Assembly: GCF_000688255.1 (NCBI RefSeq)
Contig: NZ_JHYS01000001.1
Location: 248,001-312,000, forward strand
From: Simplicispira psychrophila DSM 11588
GTDB lineage: Bacteria > Pseudomonadota > Gammaproteobacteria > Burkholderiales > Burkholderiaceae_C
Direction: 5' to 3'
DNA: 64,000 bases
In this document: one piece after another, positions 17,217 to 28,318 of the stretch
Numbering within the stretch: the stretch's first letter is position 1
Layout of the letters: every line of letters starts with the position of its first letter
Made by a program: the position numbers and the translations under genes
Notes under the pieces: generated by a model
Told to the model about the DNA's origin: nothing
Database searches by the model: none
What the model saw: the letters and a program-made list of their open reading frames with translations, nothing else

Positions 17217-17220
17217 CCGT

Positions 17221-19491
17221 ATGCCTCTTATGACCAAGCACGCCGTCTGGATTGCTATTCAAACTATAGCTAGTAGCGCTTTACTGGCAAGCGCTAGCGG
17301 CACAATTCATGCTCAAACCAACCCCAAAACAGCCCCAAACGCCACCAGCGTGCGCCCAGGCGAGCCGGTGACGCTGAACTTTGTCAACGCCGATATTGAA
17401 GCCGTGGCACGCACCATGGCCACCATCAGCGGGCGCAATGTGGTGGTCGATCCGCGCGTCAAGGGCCAGATCACCCTCGTCGCCGAGCGCGCCGTCAGTC
17501 CCTCCAACGCCTTCCAACAATTCCTGGCAGCGCTGCGCCTGCAGGGCTTCACCGTGGTCGAAGCCGCCGGCCTGTACAAGGTGGTGCCCGAGGCCGATGC
17601 CAAGCTGCAAGGCGGCAGCGTCAGTGTCGCGCGCGCCGGCCGTGCCGGCAGCAGCGGCCCGGCCGGCGGGCAGATCGTCACGCAGATCTTCAAACTCAAC
17701 TACGAAAGCGCTAACAACCTGGTGCCGGTGCTGCGGCCGTTGATCAGCCCGAACAACACCATCAACGTCAACCCCGGCACCAACGCGCTGGTGATCACCG
17801 ACTACGCCGACAACCTGCAGCGCCTGGGCAAGATCATTGCCGCCATGGACGTCTCCAACGCCAGCGACATCGAAGTCATTCCGCTGCACAACGCCATTGC
17901 CACCGAACTGGCACCGCTGGTGGCGCGCCTGATCGAGGGCGGCACAGCCACAGCGGGCGGCGCCAGCAGCACGCCGGGCCAGACTGACACCTCCTTCAAA
18001 ACCACGCTGCTGGCCGAGCCGCGCAGCAACGCGCTGATCCTGCGCGCCGCCAATCCGGCACGCGTGGCCCAGGTGCGCGCTCTGGTGGCCAAACTCGACC
18101 AGGCCCCGGTACCGGGCAGCACCAGCGCCAACGGCAACATCCATGTGGTGTATCTGAAGAACGCCGATGCCACCAAGCTGGCAACCACGCTGCGCGCCGC
18201 GATGGCGGCCAACGGCGCAGCTCCTGCCGCCGGCAGCAGCAGCCCAGCGTTCTCGCCCCTGTCTAGCCCCGCCGCCACAGGCACCGGCTTGGGCAGCGGG
18301 ATGAGCGCCGGTATAGGCGCCAGCAGCAACGCCAACAGCAACCAGCCCTCCACCGGCGGACAAATCCAGGCCGACCCGGCCACCAACTCGCTGGTCATCA
18401 CCGCATCGGAACCGCAATACCGCCAGCTGCGCGCCGTCATCGACCAGCTCGATGGGCGCCGCGCCCAAGTACTGGTGGAGAGTCTGATCGCCGAAGTCAA
18501 CATGGACAAGGCGGCGCAGTTCGGCATCCAGTGGCAAAGCCTGCTGGGCCAGGGCAACAACGTGGTCGGCTTGGCCGGCAGCAATTTCACCATTGGCGGA
18601 ATCAACCTGTTTTCGTTGGCGGCCGGACTGGCGGACGGCAAAGTCACGGCCACCTCCAAGCCACCGTCCCCTGGCTTCAACTTCGGCCTAGCGGCCAAAC
18701 ACAACGGCAAATTCGTGCTGGGCGCGCTGGCCAACCTGCTGCAGTCCACCGGCGATGGCAACGTGCTATCCACGCCTAACCTGCTGACGCTGGACAACGA
18801 GGAAGCCAAAATTCTGATTGGCGAAAACGTGCCCTTCCCGACCGGCTCGTACGCCAACACCGGCGGCAACAGCAGCAGCGTCAACCCCTTCACCACCGTC
18901 GAGCGCAAAGACGTCGGTCTGACGCTGCGCGTGAAGCCGCAGATCAACGAGAACGGCACCGTCAAATTGGTGATCTACCAAGAGACCTCAGCGGTCAAGG
19001 CCGGCACCGAAGACTCCATCAATGGCCCCAGCACCACCAAGCGTTCCATCGAGTCCACCGTGCTGGTCGAGGACGGCTCCATCGTCGTGCTTGGCGGTTT
19101 GCTGCAAGACCAGTACACCGGCAGCCAGCAAAAAGTACCCTACTTGGGCGACATTCCCGGCCTGGGCGTGCTGTTTCGCAGCGACACGCGTGCGCGCACC
19201 AAGACCAACCTGATGGTGTTCCTGCGGCCGGTGGTGGTGCGAGACGCCAGCGAGAGCAGTCAGTTGTCTCTGGACCGCTACGAGATCATGCGCGGCGTAC
19301 AACAGGCCGCCCAACCGGTCGAAAGCAGCACCGTACCGATCAACGAAGCCCCGCTACTGCCTGCAATGCCCGCCCCCGCCAACATCGCACCGCTGGGCGG
19401 CGTAAGCCCTGGGATGGCGCCGGCACCGCTGCCCGTGGCCCTGCCAGCGCCGGTGTCGGTGCAGCCCGACACCGGCTGGTCCCCCCAGTAA
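17221..19491 (+). CDS. gspD: Type II secretion outer-membrane secretin GspD
   Basis: GspD forms the multimeric outer-membrane secretin channel. The 756-residue protein has a signal peptide ending near HAQ, then the N0 domain ([20 protein letters not shown]), N1-N3 repeats separated by a Ser/Gly-rich insert, and the secretin domain (from about [21 protein letters not shown] to [20 protein letters not shown]). It ends in a Pro/Ala-rich tail. No lipobox is visible, so a pilotin may act on the tail. The signal-peptide codons at 17250-17300 coincide with a dispersed repeat. It lies between gspN and gspE. Confidence 0.96.
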   Translation: MPLMTKHAVWIAIQTIASSALLASASGTIHAQTNPKTAPNATSVRPGEPVTLNFVNADIEAVARTMATISGRNVVVDPRVKGQITLVAERAVSPSNAFQQFLAALRLQGFTVVEAAGLYKVVPEADAKLQGGSVSVARAGRAGSSGPAGGQIVTQIFKLNYESANNLVPVLRPLISPNNTINVNPGTNALVITDYADNLQRLGKIIAAMDVSNASDIEVIPLHNAIATELAPLVARLIEGGTATAGGASSTPGQTDTSFKTTLLAEPRSNALILRAANPARVAQVRALVAKLDQAPVPGSTSANGNIHVVYLKNADATKLATTLRAAMAANGAAPAAGSSSPAFSPLSSPAATGTGLGSGMSAGIGASSNANSNQPSTGGQIQADPATNSLVITASEPQYRQLRAVIDQLDGRRAQVLVESLIAEVNMDKAAQFGIQWQSLLGQGNNVVGLAGSNFTIGGINLFSLAAGLADGKVTATSKPPSPGFNFGLAAKHNGKFVLGALANLLQSTGDGNVLSTPNLLTLDNEEAKILIGENVPFPTGSYANTGGNSSSVNPFTTVERKDVGLTLRVKPQINENGTVKLVIYQETSAVKAGTEDSINGPSTTKRSIESTVLVEDGSIVVLGGLLQDQYTGSQQKVPYLGDIPGLGVLFRSDTRARTKTNLMVFLRPVVVRDASESSQLSLDRYEIMRGVQQAAQPVESSTVPINEAPLLPAMPAPANIAPLGGVSPGMAPAPLPVALPAPVSVQPDTGWSPQ
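17250..17300 (-). repeat. Dispersed repeat copy inside gspD signal-peptide region
   Basis: The segment reads GCTATTCAAACTATAGCTA then GTAGCGCTTTACTGGCAAGC, the inverse orientation of copy 1. It encodes the hydrophobic part of the GspD signal peptide ([16 protein letters not shown]). The match covers both the AGCTA arm and the GCGCTT/AAGCGC core. Confidence 0.55.
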
Positions 19492-19499
19492 GACGCCCC

Positions 19500-20891
19500 A
19501 TGCGTTACCCCCTGCCCTACGCCTTTGCGCGCAGCAATCAGTTGCTGCTGGAAGACGACGGTCAACAGCTCACGCTGTGGCACGGCGCCGCACCCGACGC
19601 CCCGGCCCTGTCGGAAGTGCTGCGCAAACACCCCTCGGTGCACCAGTTGCAGGCACTCGACGCCCCGGCGCTGGCGCAGCGCATCAGCGCCGCCTATGCA
19701 CAGGGCGAATCCAGCGCCGCCACCGTGGTCAGCGAAGTCGAAAGCGACGCCGATCTGTCGCGCATGATGCAAGAGCTGCCAGCCGTGGAAGACCTGCTCG
19801 AAGCCGCCGACGACGCCCCGATCATCCGGATGCTCAACGCCCTGCTGACGCAAGCGGCACGCGATGGCGCCAGCGACATCCACATCGAGCCCTACGAGCG
19901 CCACAGCAGCGTGCGCTTTCGCGTCGATGGCGCACTGCGCGAAGTGGTGCAACCCAACCGCGCGCTGCACGCCGCGCTGATCTCGCGCCTGAAAATCATG
20001 GCCGACCTGGACATCTCGGAAAAACGCCTGCCGCAAGACGGGCGCATCAGCCTGCGCTTGGGCACACGCGCGATTGACGTGCGCGTCTCGACCCTGCCCA
20101 GCGCCCACGGCGAGCGTGCCGTGCTGCGCCTGCTGGACAAAAGCGGCGGCGCCCTGAGCCTGGCATCGGTCGGTATGCAGGGCGACACGCTGGCGCGCCT
20201 GCAAGCGCTGATCGGCCAGCCGCACGGCATCATTTTGGTGACCGGGCCGACCGGCTCGGGCAAGACCACCACGCTGTACGCCGCGCTCGGCCAACTCGAC
20301 ACCCAGCGCAGCAACATCATGACGGTGGAAGACCCGATCGAATACGAGCTGCCCGGCATCGGCCAGACCCAGGTCAACAGCAAGATCGACCTGACCTTTG
20401 CCAAAGCCCTGCGCGCCATCCTGCGCCAGGACCCCGACGTCATCATGATTGGCGAAATCCGCGACTTTGAAACCGCGCAAATCGCCATCCAGGCCAGCTT
20501 GACCGGCCACCTGGTGCTGGCCACGCTGCACACCAACGATGCCGCCAGCGCCATCACCCGCCTGACCGACATGGGCGTCGAGCCGTTCCTGCTCAGCAGC
20601 TCGCTCTTGGGCGTGCTGGCCCAGCGCCTGGTGCGCAAGTACTGCACCACCTGCCACGGTACTGGTTGCGACACCTGCGGCCACACCGGCTACCAAGGTC
20701 GCACTGGCGTGTTTGAACTGCTGGTCACCAACGACGCCATCCGCGCACAAATCCACAGCCAAACGTCCGAAGCCGACATCCGCGCCGCCGCCCTGGCCAG
20801 CGGCATGCAGCTGATGCGCGACGACGGCGAGCGCCTGATCGCCGAAGGCCTCACCAGCCGCGAAGAGGTGCTGCGGGTGACTAGAGACTAA
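19500..20891 (+). CDS. gspE: Type II secretion ATPase GspE
   Basis: GspE is the hexameric cytoplasmic ATPase driving pseudopilus assembly. The 463-residue protein has Walker [10 protein letters not shown] at 249-257, an Asp box ([11 protein letters not shown]), Walker B ([12 protein letters not shown]) and a His box ([13 protein letters not shown]). The zinc-binding tetracysteine cluster is present but contracted: C382, C385, C390 and C393 (C-x2-C-x4-C-x2-C). In many homologues about 25-30 residues separate the two pairs. The gene follows gspD by 8 bp. GspF, usually next, is not here but at 33022. Confidence 0.95.
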   Translation: MRYPLPYAFARSNQLLLEDDGQQLTLWHGAAPDAPALSEVLRKHPSVHQLQALDAPALAQRISAAYAQGESSAATVVSEVESDADLSRMMQELPAVEDLLEAADDAPIIRMLNALLTQAARDGASDIHIEPYERHSSVRFRVDGALREVVQPNRALHAALISRLKIMADLDISEKRLPQDGRISLRLGTRAIDVRVSTLPSAHGERAVLRLLDKSGGALSLASVGMQGDTLARLQALIGQPHGIILVTGPTGSGKTTTLYAALGQLDTQRSNIMTVEDPIEYELPGIGQTQVNSKIDLTFAKALRAILRQDPDVIMIGEIRDFETAQIAIQASLTGHLVLATLHTNDAASAITRLTDMGVEPFLLSSSLLGVLAQRLVRKYCTTCHGTGCDTCGHTGYQGRTGVFELLVTNDAIRAQIHSQTSEADIRAAALASGMQLMRDDGERLIAEGLTSREEVLRVTRD

Positions 20892-20946
20892 AACCGACTT
20901 AAACCCTTATGGTGAAAGCGGTTGCAGCTATTATTTTTAAAATTTG
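20889..20946 (+). repeat. Dispersed repeat, degenerate copy after gspE
   Basis: The segment reads CGACTTAAACCCTTATGG then TGAAAGCGGTTGCAGCTATT and a T-rich tail. The right half (AGCTATTATTTTT) is identical to copy 1 at 6080; the left arm is degenerate. It begins at the gspE stop and ends at the DoxX gene start. Confidence 0.5.
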
Positions 20947-20947
20947 A

Positions 20948-21355
20948 ATGATGGACAAACATCGCCGTAGCCCTCCAGCCATGCGGGCCGCTGTGGCCTT
21001 CGTATGTCTGTGGTTCTGCATCGGCGGCATCGCCCACTTTGTTTTCACCGAAACCGAGATGCGCGTCGTGCCGCCGTACATTCCCTGGCCGCGCGGCGCC
21101 GTGCTGGTCAGCGGGGTGCTGGAACTGCTGGGCGCTGTCGGGCTGCTGTGGCTGCCGACCCGACGCCTGGCGGCCTGGGGACTGTTCGCCCTGACGCTGG
21201 CAGTCACGCCAGCGCACATCTACATGCTGCAGCAGCCGGAGCTTTTCCCCTCTGTGCCGTATTGGGCACTGCTCTTGCGGCTGCCGGTGCAGGCGGCTTT
21301 GCTGGCGCTGATAGCGTGGATAGCGTCCCGGTCGGTACCACCAGCTTATTTTTAG
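20948..21355 (+). CDS. DoxX-like small membrane protein
   Basis: This is a 135-residue protein with four hydrophobic helices, similar to the DoxX/DoxD-like family. Family signs are a glycine-rich first helix (FCIGGIAHFVFTETEMRVVP) and the pattern PYIPWPRGAVLVSGVLELLGAVGLL. Function is not established for this branch; other DoxX proteins associate with redox or thiosulfate metabolism. The start may be 20948 or the second Met. It lies directly behind gspE on the same strand and converges on fdhD. Confidence 0.8.
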   Translation: MMDKHRRSPPAMRAAVAFVCLWFCIGGIAHFVFTETEMRVVPPYIPWPRGAVLVSGVLELLGAVGLLWLPTRRLAAWGLFALTLAVTPAHIYMLQQPELFPSVPYWALLLRLPVQAALLALIAWIASRSVPPAYF

Positions 21356-21463
21356 GTGCCGTCCTCCCGAATGTGATCCCCGATTCAGACGGCCTGAAGA
21401 TAGGGGCTGCCTGATTTTTAGAGGCAGCAACGGGCTGGTGGGGAAGCGGCGTTTTTCTGCCCC

Positions 21464-22324
21464 TCAGCCAGCGCTGGCGCTCTCTATACCCCGGCCCGCG
21501 CTGTGCAGGATGCCCTGCGCGGCGCGGCACGAGCCCCACAGGCGCATGCCAGTCAACTCAGCCATGCGCACACCCATGCTGGTGGGGGCCGACACGGTGG
21601 CCATGGCGGCGATGCCGAGCTTGGCGCATTTGCGCACCAATTCATGGCTGCCACGGCTGGAAAGAATCACGAAACCGGGGTCTTGCAGGCGCCCACTGCG
21701 CGCCAGGCACCCCATCAGTTTGTCCAGGGCGTTGTGGCGGCCCACGTCTTCAAACACGTCCAGCAGCGTGCCGTCCACCTCGCACCAGCCGGCCGCGTGC
21801 AAGCCGCCCGACTGGACGTTGAGCAGCTGTTTATCGGTCAGCCGGTGCATGGCGCGCAGCACTTCGGGCAGGCCGATCTGCGCTGCCCACGGGTAGTGCG
21901 GCAGGGGTGCAAACGACAGATCGAGTGCGGCAAAGCTTTCGACGCCGCAGACACCGCAGCCGGTACGCCCAGCGATGCTGCGGCGCCGGTCCTTGAGACG
22001 GGCAAAGCTGCGCGAGGAAATCTCCAGCTGCACCTCCATGCCGTGCATGCCATCGGGCAAGGCGGCCGCGCTGTCGCGCACGGTCTGCACGTCGATGCCG
22101 TGGCAGTCGTCGGCGTGGTCCAGGATGCCTTCGCTCAACGCAAAGCCCAGTGCCAACTCTTCCATATTTTGCGGCGTGGCCATCATCACGGCGTGCGAGA
22201 TGCCGTTGAACACCAGTGCCACCGGCACTTCGCTGGCCAGGATGCGCGGCTGCGCCGAGACCACTGCGCTGCCGTCCGGCTGCATGCGGTGCATCTGCAC
22301 GCCGCGCTGCACCAGCGCCGGCAT
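21464..22324 (-). CDS. fdhD: Formate dehydrogenase accessory sulfurtransferase FdhD
   Basis: FdhD transfers sulfur from a cysteine desulfurase to the molybdenum (bis-MGD) cofactor and is required for active formate dehydrogenase. The redox cysteines appear in TGCGVCGVES, and the family motifs EVPVALVFNGISHAVMMATP, LALGFALSEGI and VFEDVGRHNALDKL are all present. The ATG at 22324 gives 286 residues, close to the usual 277. GTG 22411 or TTG 22459 in the same frame would add an Ala/Thr-rich extension and cannot be excluded, as none has a clear Shine-Dalgarno. It is divergent from the fdnG operon it serves. Confidence 0.93.
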   Translation of the reverse strand: MPALVQRGVQMHRMQPDGSAVVSAQPRILASEVPVALVFNGISHAVMMATPQNMEELALGFALSEGILDHADDCHGIDVQTVRDSAAALPDGMHGMEVQLEISSRSFARLKDRRRSIAGRTGCGVCGVESFAALDLSFAPLPHYPWAAQIGLPEVLRAMHRLTDKQLLNVQSGGLHAAGWCEVDGTLLDVFEDVGRHNALDKLMGCLARSGRLQDPGFVILSSRGSHELVRKCAKLGIAAMATVSAPTSMGVRMAELTGMRLWGSCRAAQGILHSAGRGIESASAG

Positions 22325-22623
22325 GGCAATGGGGTCGTGGGCGGCGCTGCTACAGGCGGCAAGGCAGGCGACGGAGGTAGGAGCAGCGGAAGCGGTGGCA
22401 GTGGTGGTCACGGAACAGGTGTCTTGTAGGGAATGTGGCGGCTGCCCGGCTGGGTCCAACTGGCACCGACAGAGCGCTCAAAGTGTCTGCCAGCATAGAG
22501 GCGTTAAAGCAAGTGTCCAGGATTACCCTGAACGCCCTTCTTTCGCGCTCCGAATAGACCTTGATAACCCCAGTCTCTCCTAGAATCAAAGAGCAGACAA
22601 CCCACTTAAAAAGAGGTACCTCC

Positions 22624-25600
22624 ATGGTGCAATATTCTCGGCGCCAGTTCATGCAAGTGACTGGCTCCACACTGGCGGGCTCCAGCCTGGCGTTGATGGG
22701 TTTTTCACCCACCAATGCCTTGGCTGAAGTTCGCCAATACAAGCTCGCCGCCACCACGGTGACGCGCCAGACGTGCACGTACTGCTCGGTCGGCTGCGGC
22801 GTGCTGATGTATTCGCTCGGTGACGGCAGCAAGAACACCCGCTTGTCGATCATGCACATTGAGGGCGATCCGGACCACCCGGTCAACCGTGGCACGCTGT
22901 GCCCCAAGGGCGCCGGTCTGCTGGACTTTATCCACAGCCCCAATCGCTTGCAATTCCCCGAATACCGCGCGCCCGGCTCGAACGAGTGGAAGCGCTTGTC
23001 GTGGGACGACGCGCTAACGCGCATCAGCAAGCTGCTCAAGGACGACCGCGACGCCAACTTCGTCGAAAAGACCGAAGATGGCCTGACCGTCAACCGCTGG
23101 ATCACCACCGGCATGCTGGCTGCTTCGGCGTCCAGCAACGAAGCCGGTTACGTCACACACAAAGTGGCCCGCAGCTGGGGGCTGCTCGCACTCGATAACC
23201 AAGCACGTGTCTGACACGGCCCGACGGTGGCAGGTCTTGCCCCGACGTTTGGCCGTGGAGCGATGACGAACCATTGGGTCGACATCAAGAATGCGGACGT
23301 TATTTTGATCATGGGCGGCAATGCCGCCGAAGCACACCCGTGCGGCTTCAAGTGGGTGACCGAAGCGAAGGAGCACAACAAGGCGCACTTCATGGTGGTC
23401 GATCCGCGCTTTAACCGTTCTGCCTCGGTGGCCGACTTTTACGCGCCGATTCGTTCTGGCAGCGACATCGTCTTTTTGGGCGGCGTCATCAACTACCTGC
23501 TGACCAACGACAAGATCCACCACGAGTACGTGAAGAACTTCACCGACTTCACCTTCATCGTGCGCGAAGACTTTGCGTTTGAGGATGGCATTTTCTCGGG
23601 CTACGACCCGGAAAAGCGCACCTACGACAAGGCCTCCTGGGACTACGAGTTGGGCGAAGACGGTTTCGTGCGCACCGACCCGACGCTGCAACACCCGCGC
23701 TGCGTCTATCAGTGGCTGAAAAAGCACTACGCCGAGTACACGCCCGAGAAGGTCGAGAGCGCCTGCGGTACGCCGAAAGAAAAATTCCTGCACGTGTGTG
23801 AAAAATTGGCCAGCACGGCACAGGCCGGTCGCGCTGCGACCATCCTGTATGCGCTGGGCTGGACACAGCACTCCACCGGCTCGCAAATTTTGCGCACCGG
23901 TGCCATGGTGCAGTTGCTGCTGGGCAACATCGGTATTGCCGGCGGGGGCATGAATGCGCTGCGTGGGCACTCCAACATCCAGGGTCTGACCGACCTGGGC
24001 CTGTTGTCAGCCAGCCTGCCGGGTTACCTCACATTGCCTGGGCAGGGCGAGCAGGACTACCAGAAGTTCGTCAAGGCGCGCACACAACTGCCGATGCGCC
24101 CAGGGCAGATGAGCTACTGGCAGAACTACTCCAAGTTCCACGTCAGCCTGATGAAGGCTTGGTGGGGGCCAGCGGCCACGGCAGAGAACAACTGGGCCTA
24201 CGACTACCTGCCCAAGCTGGACCGCCAGTACGACATGCTGCAGTACTTCGACATGATGAAGGACGGCAAGGTCAACGGCTACATCGCCCAGGGCTTCAAC
24301 CCGCTGGCGTCGCTGGCGGACAAAACCCGCGTGCGCAGTGGCCTGGCCAAATTGAAATTCCTGGTGGTGATGGACCCGCTGCAGACGGAAACCGCCGACT
24401 TCTGGAAGAACTACGGCGAGCACAACGACATCGACACCGCCTCGGTGCAGACCGAAGTGTTCCGCCTGCCGACCACCTGCTTTGCCGAAGAGGAAGGCTC
24501 CATCGTCAGCTCCTCGCGTGTGCTGCAGTGGCACTGGAAGGCGGCCGAGCCACCGGGCGAAGCCAAGACCGACGTCTACATCATGTCGCAGCTGCATTTG
24601 CGCCTGAGCCAGATGTACCAGCAGGACGGCGGCAAGTTCCCCGATCCGATCACCAACTTGTGGTGGCCTTACGCCCAGCCCGGTCACCCCAGCTCGGAAG
24701 AAATCGCCAAGGAATACAACGGCCGTGCACTGAGCACCCTGCTGGACCCGAAAGACCCGACTAAGATCATCCGCAAGGCGGGCGAGCAACTGGCCGGCTT
24801 TGGTGAGATGCGCGATGACGGCAGCACCCTGGGTGGCTGCTGGATTTGGGCCGGCGCTTGGCCACAGGCCGGCAACCAAATGGGCCGGCGTGACAACTCC
24901 GATCCAACCGGCATTGGCAACACGCTGAACTGGGCCTGGGCCTGGCCGGCCAACCGCCGCGTGCTCTACAACCGGGCCTCGTGCGACGTGGCGGGTAAAC
25001 CGTTTGACGCCAAACGCAAGTTGATCGGCTGGAACGGCACCACCTGGAGCGGTGCCGACGTGCCCGACATGGGTGTGGCGCTGGCACCCGAGACGGGAGC
25101 CGGCCCCTTCATCATGAACCCCGAGGGCGTGGCGCGTTTCTTTGCGCGCAAGGGCATGAACGAGGGGCCATTCCCGACGCACTACGAGCCGTTCGACACG
25201 CCATTGGGCTACAACCCGATGTACCCGAAGAACAAGAAGGCGACCAGCAGCCCGTCAGCCCGCGTGCTACCCGGTATCTGGGAAACCTTCGGCACGGCCG
25301 AGGAGTTTCCGCATGTCGGCACCACCTACCGCCTGACCGAGCACTTCCACTACTGGACCAAGCACGCTTTGCTCAACGCCATCAGCCAGCCTGAGCAGTT
25401 CGTTGAAATCAGCGAATCTTTGGCCGAATCGATCGGCGTCAAAACCGGCGAGATGGTCAAGGTCAGCTCCAAGCGCGGCTTCATCAAAGCCGTCGCCCTG
25501 GTGACCAAGCGCATCAAGCCGATGCAGATCGAGGGCAAAACGGTGCAACACGTCGGTATCCCGATCCACTGGGGCTTCAAGGGCTTGACCAAGCCTGGCT

Positions 25601-25692
25601 TCCTTGCCAATACGCTGACGCCTTTTGTCGGCGACGGCAACAGCAATACGCCAGAGTTCAAGACCTTCCTAGTCAAAGTCGAAAAGGTGTAA
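22624..25692 (+). CDS. fdnG: Formate dehydrogenase major (alpha) subunit, selenoprotein, Tat-exported
   Basis: This is the catalytic subunit of a membrane-bound respiratory formate dehydrogenase (FDH-N/FDH-O type), oxidising formate in the periplasm. The reading frame of 1022 residues contains an in-frame TGA at 23212-23214, selenocysteine 197 in DNQARV-U-HGPTVAGLAP, the exact context of E. coli FdnG. The Tat signal has SRRQFMQ at residues 5-11. C51, C54, C58 and C93 bind a [4Fe-4S] cluster, and the remainder is the bis-MGD molybdopterin domain. The start at 22624 has GAGGT upstream. A simple gene caller would split it into 22561-23214 and 23227-25692. The choice between fdnG and fdoG is not certain. 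Confidence 0.97.
23212..23258 (+). promoter_or_regulatory. SECIS element of fdnG
   Basis: The hairpin starts at the TGA codon. Outer stem CACGGCC (23215-23221) pairs with GGCCGTG (23251-23257). The apical stem GGCA/TGCC (23229-23232 and 23238-23241) closes on the loop GGTCT (23233-23237). This is the bacterial SECIS form bound by the SelB C-terminal domain and closely resembles the E. coli fdhF/fdnG elements. Confidence 0.93.
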
Positions 25693-25701
25693 GGAGCGCT
25701 T

Positions 25702-26646
25702 ATGTCATCCCTTCAATCCCTCGATATCAAGCGCCGCTCCGCCACCACTACGCCCTCGCCCAGCGCGCGCGTGGGGCACATCGACCAGGTCGCCAAACTG
25801 ATTGACGTGTCCAAGTGCATTGGCTGCAAGGCCTGCCAGACCGCCTGCTCGGAATGGAATGACCTGCGCGACGACGTCGGCACCGTGTCGGCCGCGGGTG
25901 TCTATGACAACCCGACCGACCTGACGGCCCAGTCGTGGACCGTGATGCGGTTTTCGGAATACGAAAACGAAGCCAGCGGCAATCTGGAGTGGCTGATCCG
26001 CAAGGACGGCTGTATGCACTGCGAAGATCCCGGCTGCCTCAAGGCCTGCCCGTCGCCCGGTGCCATCGTCCAGTACGCCAACGGCATCGTCGATTTTCAG
26101 CAGGAAAACTGCATTGGCTGCGGCTATTGCATTACCGGCTGTCCATTCGACGTACCGCGCATCTCGGCCAAGGACAACAAGGCCTACAAGTGCACCCTGT
26201 GCTCTGACCGCGTGGCTGTCGGCCAGGAGCCGGCGTGCGTCAAGACCTGCCCGACCGGCGCCATCCACTTTGGCACCAAGACGGCCATGCAGGACTACGC
26301 CCAGGAGCGGGTGGTAGACCTGAAGGAGCGGGGGTTTGCCCAGGCTGGCCTGTACGACCCGGCCGGTGTCGGCGGCACGCACGTCATGTATGTGCTGCAC
26401 CATGCTGACCAGCCTTCGCTGTACCACGGTCTGCCGAACGCGCCCAAAATCAGCCCGCTCGTGGGTTTGTGGAAGGGCGTCGCCAAGCCGTTGGCCATCG
26501 CTGCGCTCGGCGCCGCTGCCGTCGGCAGCTTGTTCCACTACATCACCAAAGGCCCCAACGAGGTATCGAAGAAGCTGGAGGACGAAATGGAACGCAAGGA
26601 CCAATTGGCCCAATCCCAAGCCCAGGACAGGGAGACCACGCCATGA
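25702..26646 (+). CDS. fdnH: Formate dehydrogenase iron-sulfur (beta) subunit
   Basis: This is the electron-transfer subunit of 314 residues. Four cysteine clusters for [4Fe-4S] centres are visible: [35 protein letters not shown] and CTLCSDR...CVKTC. A hydrophobic helix near residues 255-275 (KPLATAALG-type Ala/Gly-rich segment) anchors it to the membrane on the periplasmic side. It carries electrons from FdnG to the cytochrome FdnI. It starts 9 bp after fdnG with GGAG upstream, and its stop overlaps the fdnI start. Confidence 0.96.
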   Translation: MSSLQSLDIKRRSATTTPSPSARVGHIDQVAKLIDVSKCIGCKACQTACSEWNDLRDDVGTVSAAGVYDNPTDLTAQSWTVMRFSEYENEASGNLEWLIRKDGCMHCEDPGCLKACPSPGAIVQYANGIVDFQQENCIGCGYCITGCPFDVPRISAKDNKAYKCTLCSDRVAVGQEPACVKTCPTGAIHFGTKTAMQDYAQERVVDLKERGFAQAGLYDPAGVGGTHVMYVLHHADQPSLYHGLPNAPKISPLVGLWKGVAKPLAIAALGAAAVGSLFHYITKGPNEVSKKLEDEMERKDQLAQSQAQDRETTP

Positions 26647-27269
26647 AACGCAATCCACGCGACTTAAAGCGCTACACCGCTTCGGAACGGGCCAACCACT
26701 GGATCGTTGGCATCTGCTTCATCCTGCTGGGCCTCTCGGGGCTGGCGTTCTTCCATCCGGCGTTCTACCCATTGACGCAGCTGTTTGGTGGCGGGCCGTG
26801 GACGCGCATCCTGCACCCGTATGTCGGGGTGGTGATGGCGCTGTTCTTCATCATGATGGTGCTGCGCTTCTGGCGCCTGAACGTGATGGAGCAGCGCGAC
26901 GTGGAGTGGCTGAAGAACGTCGACAAGATGGTGGACGGCGATGACCACCACATGCCCGAACAGGGCAAGTACAACGGCGGCCAGAAGCTGTTGTTCTGGG
27001 GCTTGGTGCTGTTCATGCTGCTGCTCATGGTCTCAGGCGTGTTGATGTGGCGCACTTGGATTACTGTGCCGGTGGACGTAGTGCGTTTGTCCTCAGTGGT
27101 GCACGCGCTGGCTGGTTTTGCCATGATTGGCCTGATCATCCTGCACGTGTATGCGGCCATTTGGACGCGCGGTACCATCCGCGCCATGATGTACGGCACC
27201 GTCACCCGCGCCTGGGCCAAGCAGCACCACCGCGGCTGGTACCGCAAGGTGACGGGCGATAACGAGTAA
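26643..27269 (+). CDS. fdnI: Formate dehydrogenase cytochrome b556 (gamma) subunit
   Basis: This is an integral membrane di-haem cytochrome b of 208 residues that passes electrons from FdnH to quinone. Four hydrophobic helices and the conserved histidines ([52 protein letters not shown]) are visible. The [15 protein letters not shown] loop is a family hallmark. It overlaps the fdnH stop by 4 bp (ATGA) and ends the structural operon; a terminator lies 39 bp later. Confidence 0.95.
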   Translation: MKRNPRDLKRYTASERANHWIVGICFILLGLSGLAFFHPAFYPLTQLFGGGPWTRILHPYVGVVMALFFIMMVLRFWRLNVMEQRDVEWLKNVDKMVDGDDHHMPEQGKYNGGQKLLFWGLVLFMLLLMVSGVLMWRTWITVPVDVVRLSSVVHALAGFAMIGLIILHVYAAIWTRGTIRAMMYGTVTRAWAKQHHRGWYRKVTGDNE

Positions 27270-27307
27270 GGATAGCGAGTCAGCTTTTTTAGCTGCGCTG
27301 AGTCCAC

Positions 27308-27349
27308 ACCGCCGAGATGCTTTTAAAAGCGTGTCGGCGGTCTTTTTTT
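27308..27349 (+). terminator. Rho-independent terminator between fdnI and fdhE
   Basis: The 8-bp stem ACCGCCGA (27308-27315)/TCGGCGGT (27334-27341) has an inner TGCTTTTAAAAGCG stem and is followed by a run of seven Ts. It separates fdnGHI from fdhE-selA-selB, so the accessory genes are probably expressed by read-through or from their own promoter. Confidence 0.85.
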
Positions 27350-27370
27350 GGGATTTTCGGGAGACCCACC

Positions 27371-28318
27371 ATGCAACGCATTCTTCAGGCCGGCGAAATC
27401 GAAGCCCTCGACCGCACCCACTTTCCGCGCATTCTGCTACCTAGCCCCGCCAGCCTGTTTGCCGAGCGCGCCGCGCGCGTGCGCCAGTTGGCCGATGGCA
27501 ATCCAATTGCCGACTATCTGCACTTTATCGCCAAAATCATCGACGCCCAGCACACCGCCGTGGCTACGCTGGCCGCCACGCCGCTGGACAAAGCCGTGCT
27601 GGCGCAGGCGCAAGCGCACTCGATGCCGCTGCTGCCCGCGCTGGAGCACATCGACCCCGCTTGGCAGGGCGTGCTGGACACCCTGCTCGACACCCTGAGC
27701 GCCGATACCGGCAGTGGCGGCCTGCCCGAGCCACTGCAACCCTTGATTGCCGCGCTGCGCGAACTCAATGCCGATGAGCGCGATGCCATCGCCCGCAAGC
27801 TGCTGCAAAAGGAAGGCTCGGCGCGCGACATCGGCATTTCGCCCTTCGTCATGGCGGCGCTCCAAGTGACCTTTGCCCAGCGTGCCAGCCAGTTGAGCGA
27901 GAGCGACGTGCCCTACACCGACCCCGCCACCATCTGCCCGGTGTGCGCCAGCGAACCTGTCTCTAGCGTGCTGCGCATTGGCGGCCCCATGGCCGGCCAT
28001 CGCTACCTGCACTGCGGCACCTGCTGCACCGAGTGGCAAATGGTGCGCGTCAAATGCTCGCACTGCGAATCGACCCAGGGCGTGCGCTATCAGGGCATCG
28101 AAGGCGGCAAAGACGTGGTGATGGCCGAAACCTGCGACGAGTGCGGCAGCTACCGCAAGATCATCAACCAGGAAAAAGACCCGCTGGCCGAGCCGCTGGC
28201 CGACGATTTGGCGTCCCTCATGTTGGACCTGCTGATGGGCGATACGAAATACCAGCGCGCCAGCCCGAACCCGCTGCTGTACGTCGCCGTGGCGGAGGAA
28301 GAAAGTAGCGCCCCTTGA
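27371..28318 (+). CDS. fdhE: Formate dehydrogenase accessory protein FdhE
   Basis: This is a cytosolic iron-binding protein of 315 residues needed for maturation of respiratory formate dehydrogenases; it interacts with the catalytic subunit. Four rubredoxin-like CXXC motifs are visible (C189/192, C215/218, C229/232, C255/258). The N-terminal half is helical and ends in [15 protein letters not shown]. The ATG at 27371 has GGGAGA upstream. It follows the terminator after fdnI, and its stop overlaps the TTG start of selA. Confidence 0.94.
   Translation: MQRILQAGEIEALDRTHFPRILLPSPASLFAERAARVRQLADGNPIADYLHFIAKIIDAQHTAVATLAATPLDKAVLAQAQAHSMPLLPALEHIDPAWQGVLDTLLDTLSADTGSGGLPEPLQPLIAALRELNADERDAIARKLLQKEGSARDIGISPFVMAALQVTFAQRASQLSESDVPYTDPATICPVCASEPVSSVLRIGGPMAGHRYLHCGTCCTEWQMVRVKCSHCESTQGVRYQGIEGGKDVVMAETCDECGSYRKIINQEKDPLAEPLADDLASLMLDLLMGDTKYQRASPNPLLYVAVAEEESSAP

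Noticed and set aside
22561-22589. FNR-like site TTGAT...ATCAA before fdnG
   Set aside because: The arms are about 19 nt apart instead of 4, so it does not fit the FNR consensus.
22561-23214. fdnG as a pseudogene split by a stop codon
   Set aside because: The stop is UGA at the known selenocysteine site, is followed by a SECIS hairpin, and selA, selB and tRNA-Sec are adjacent.
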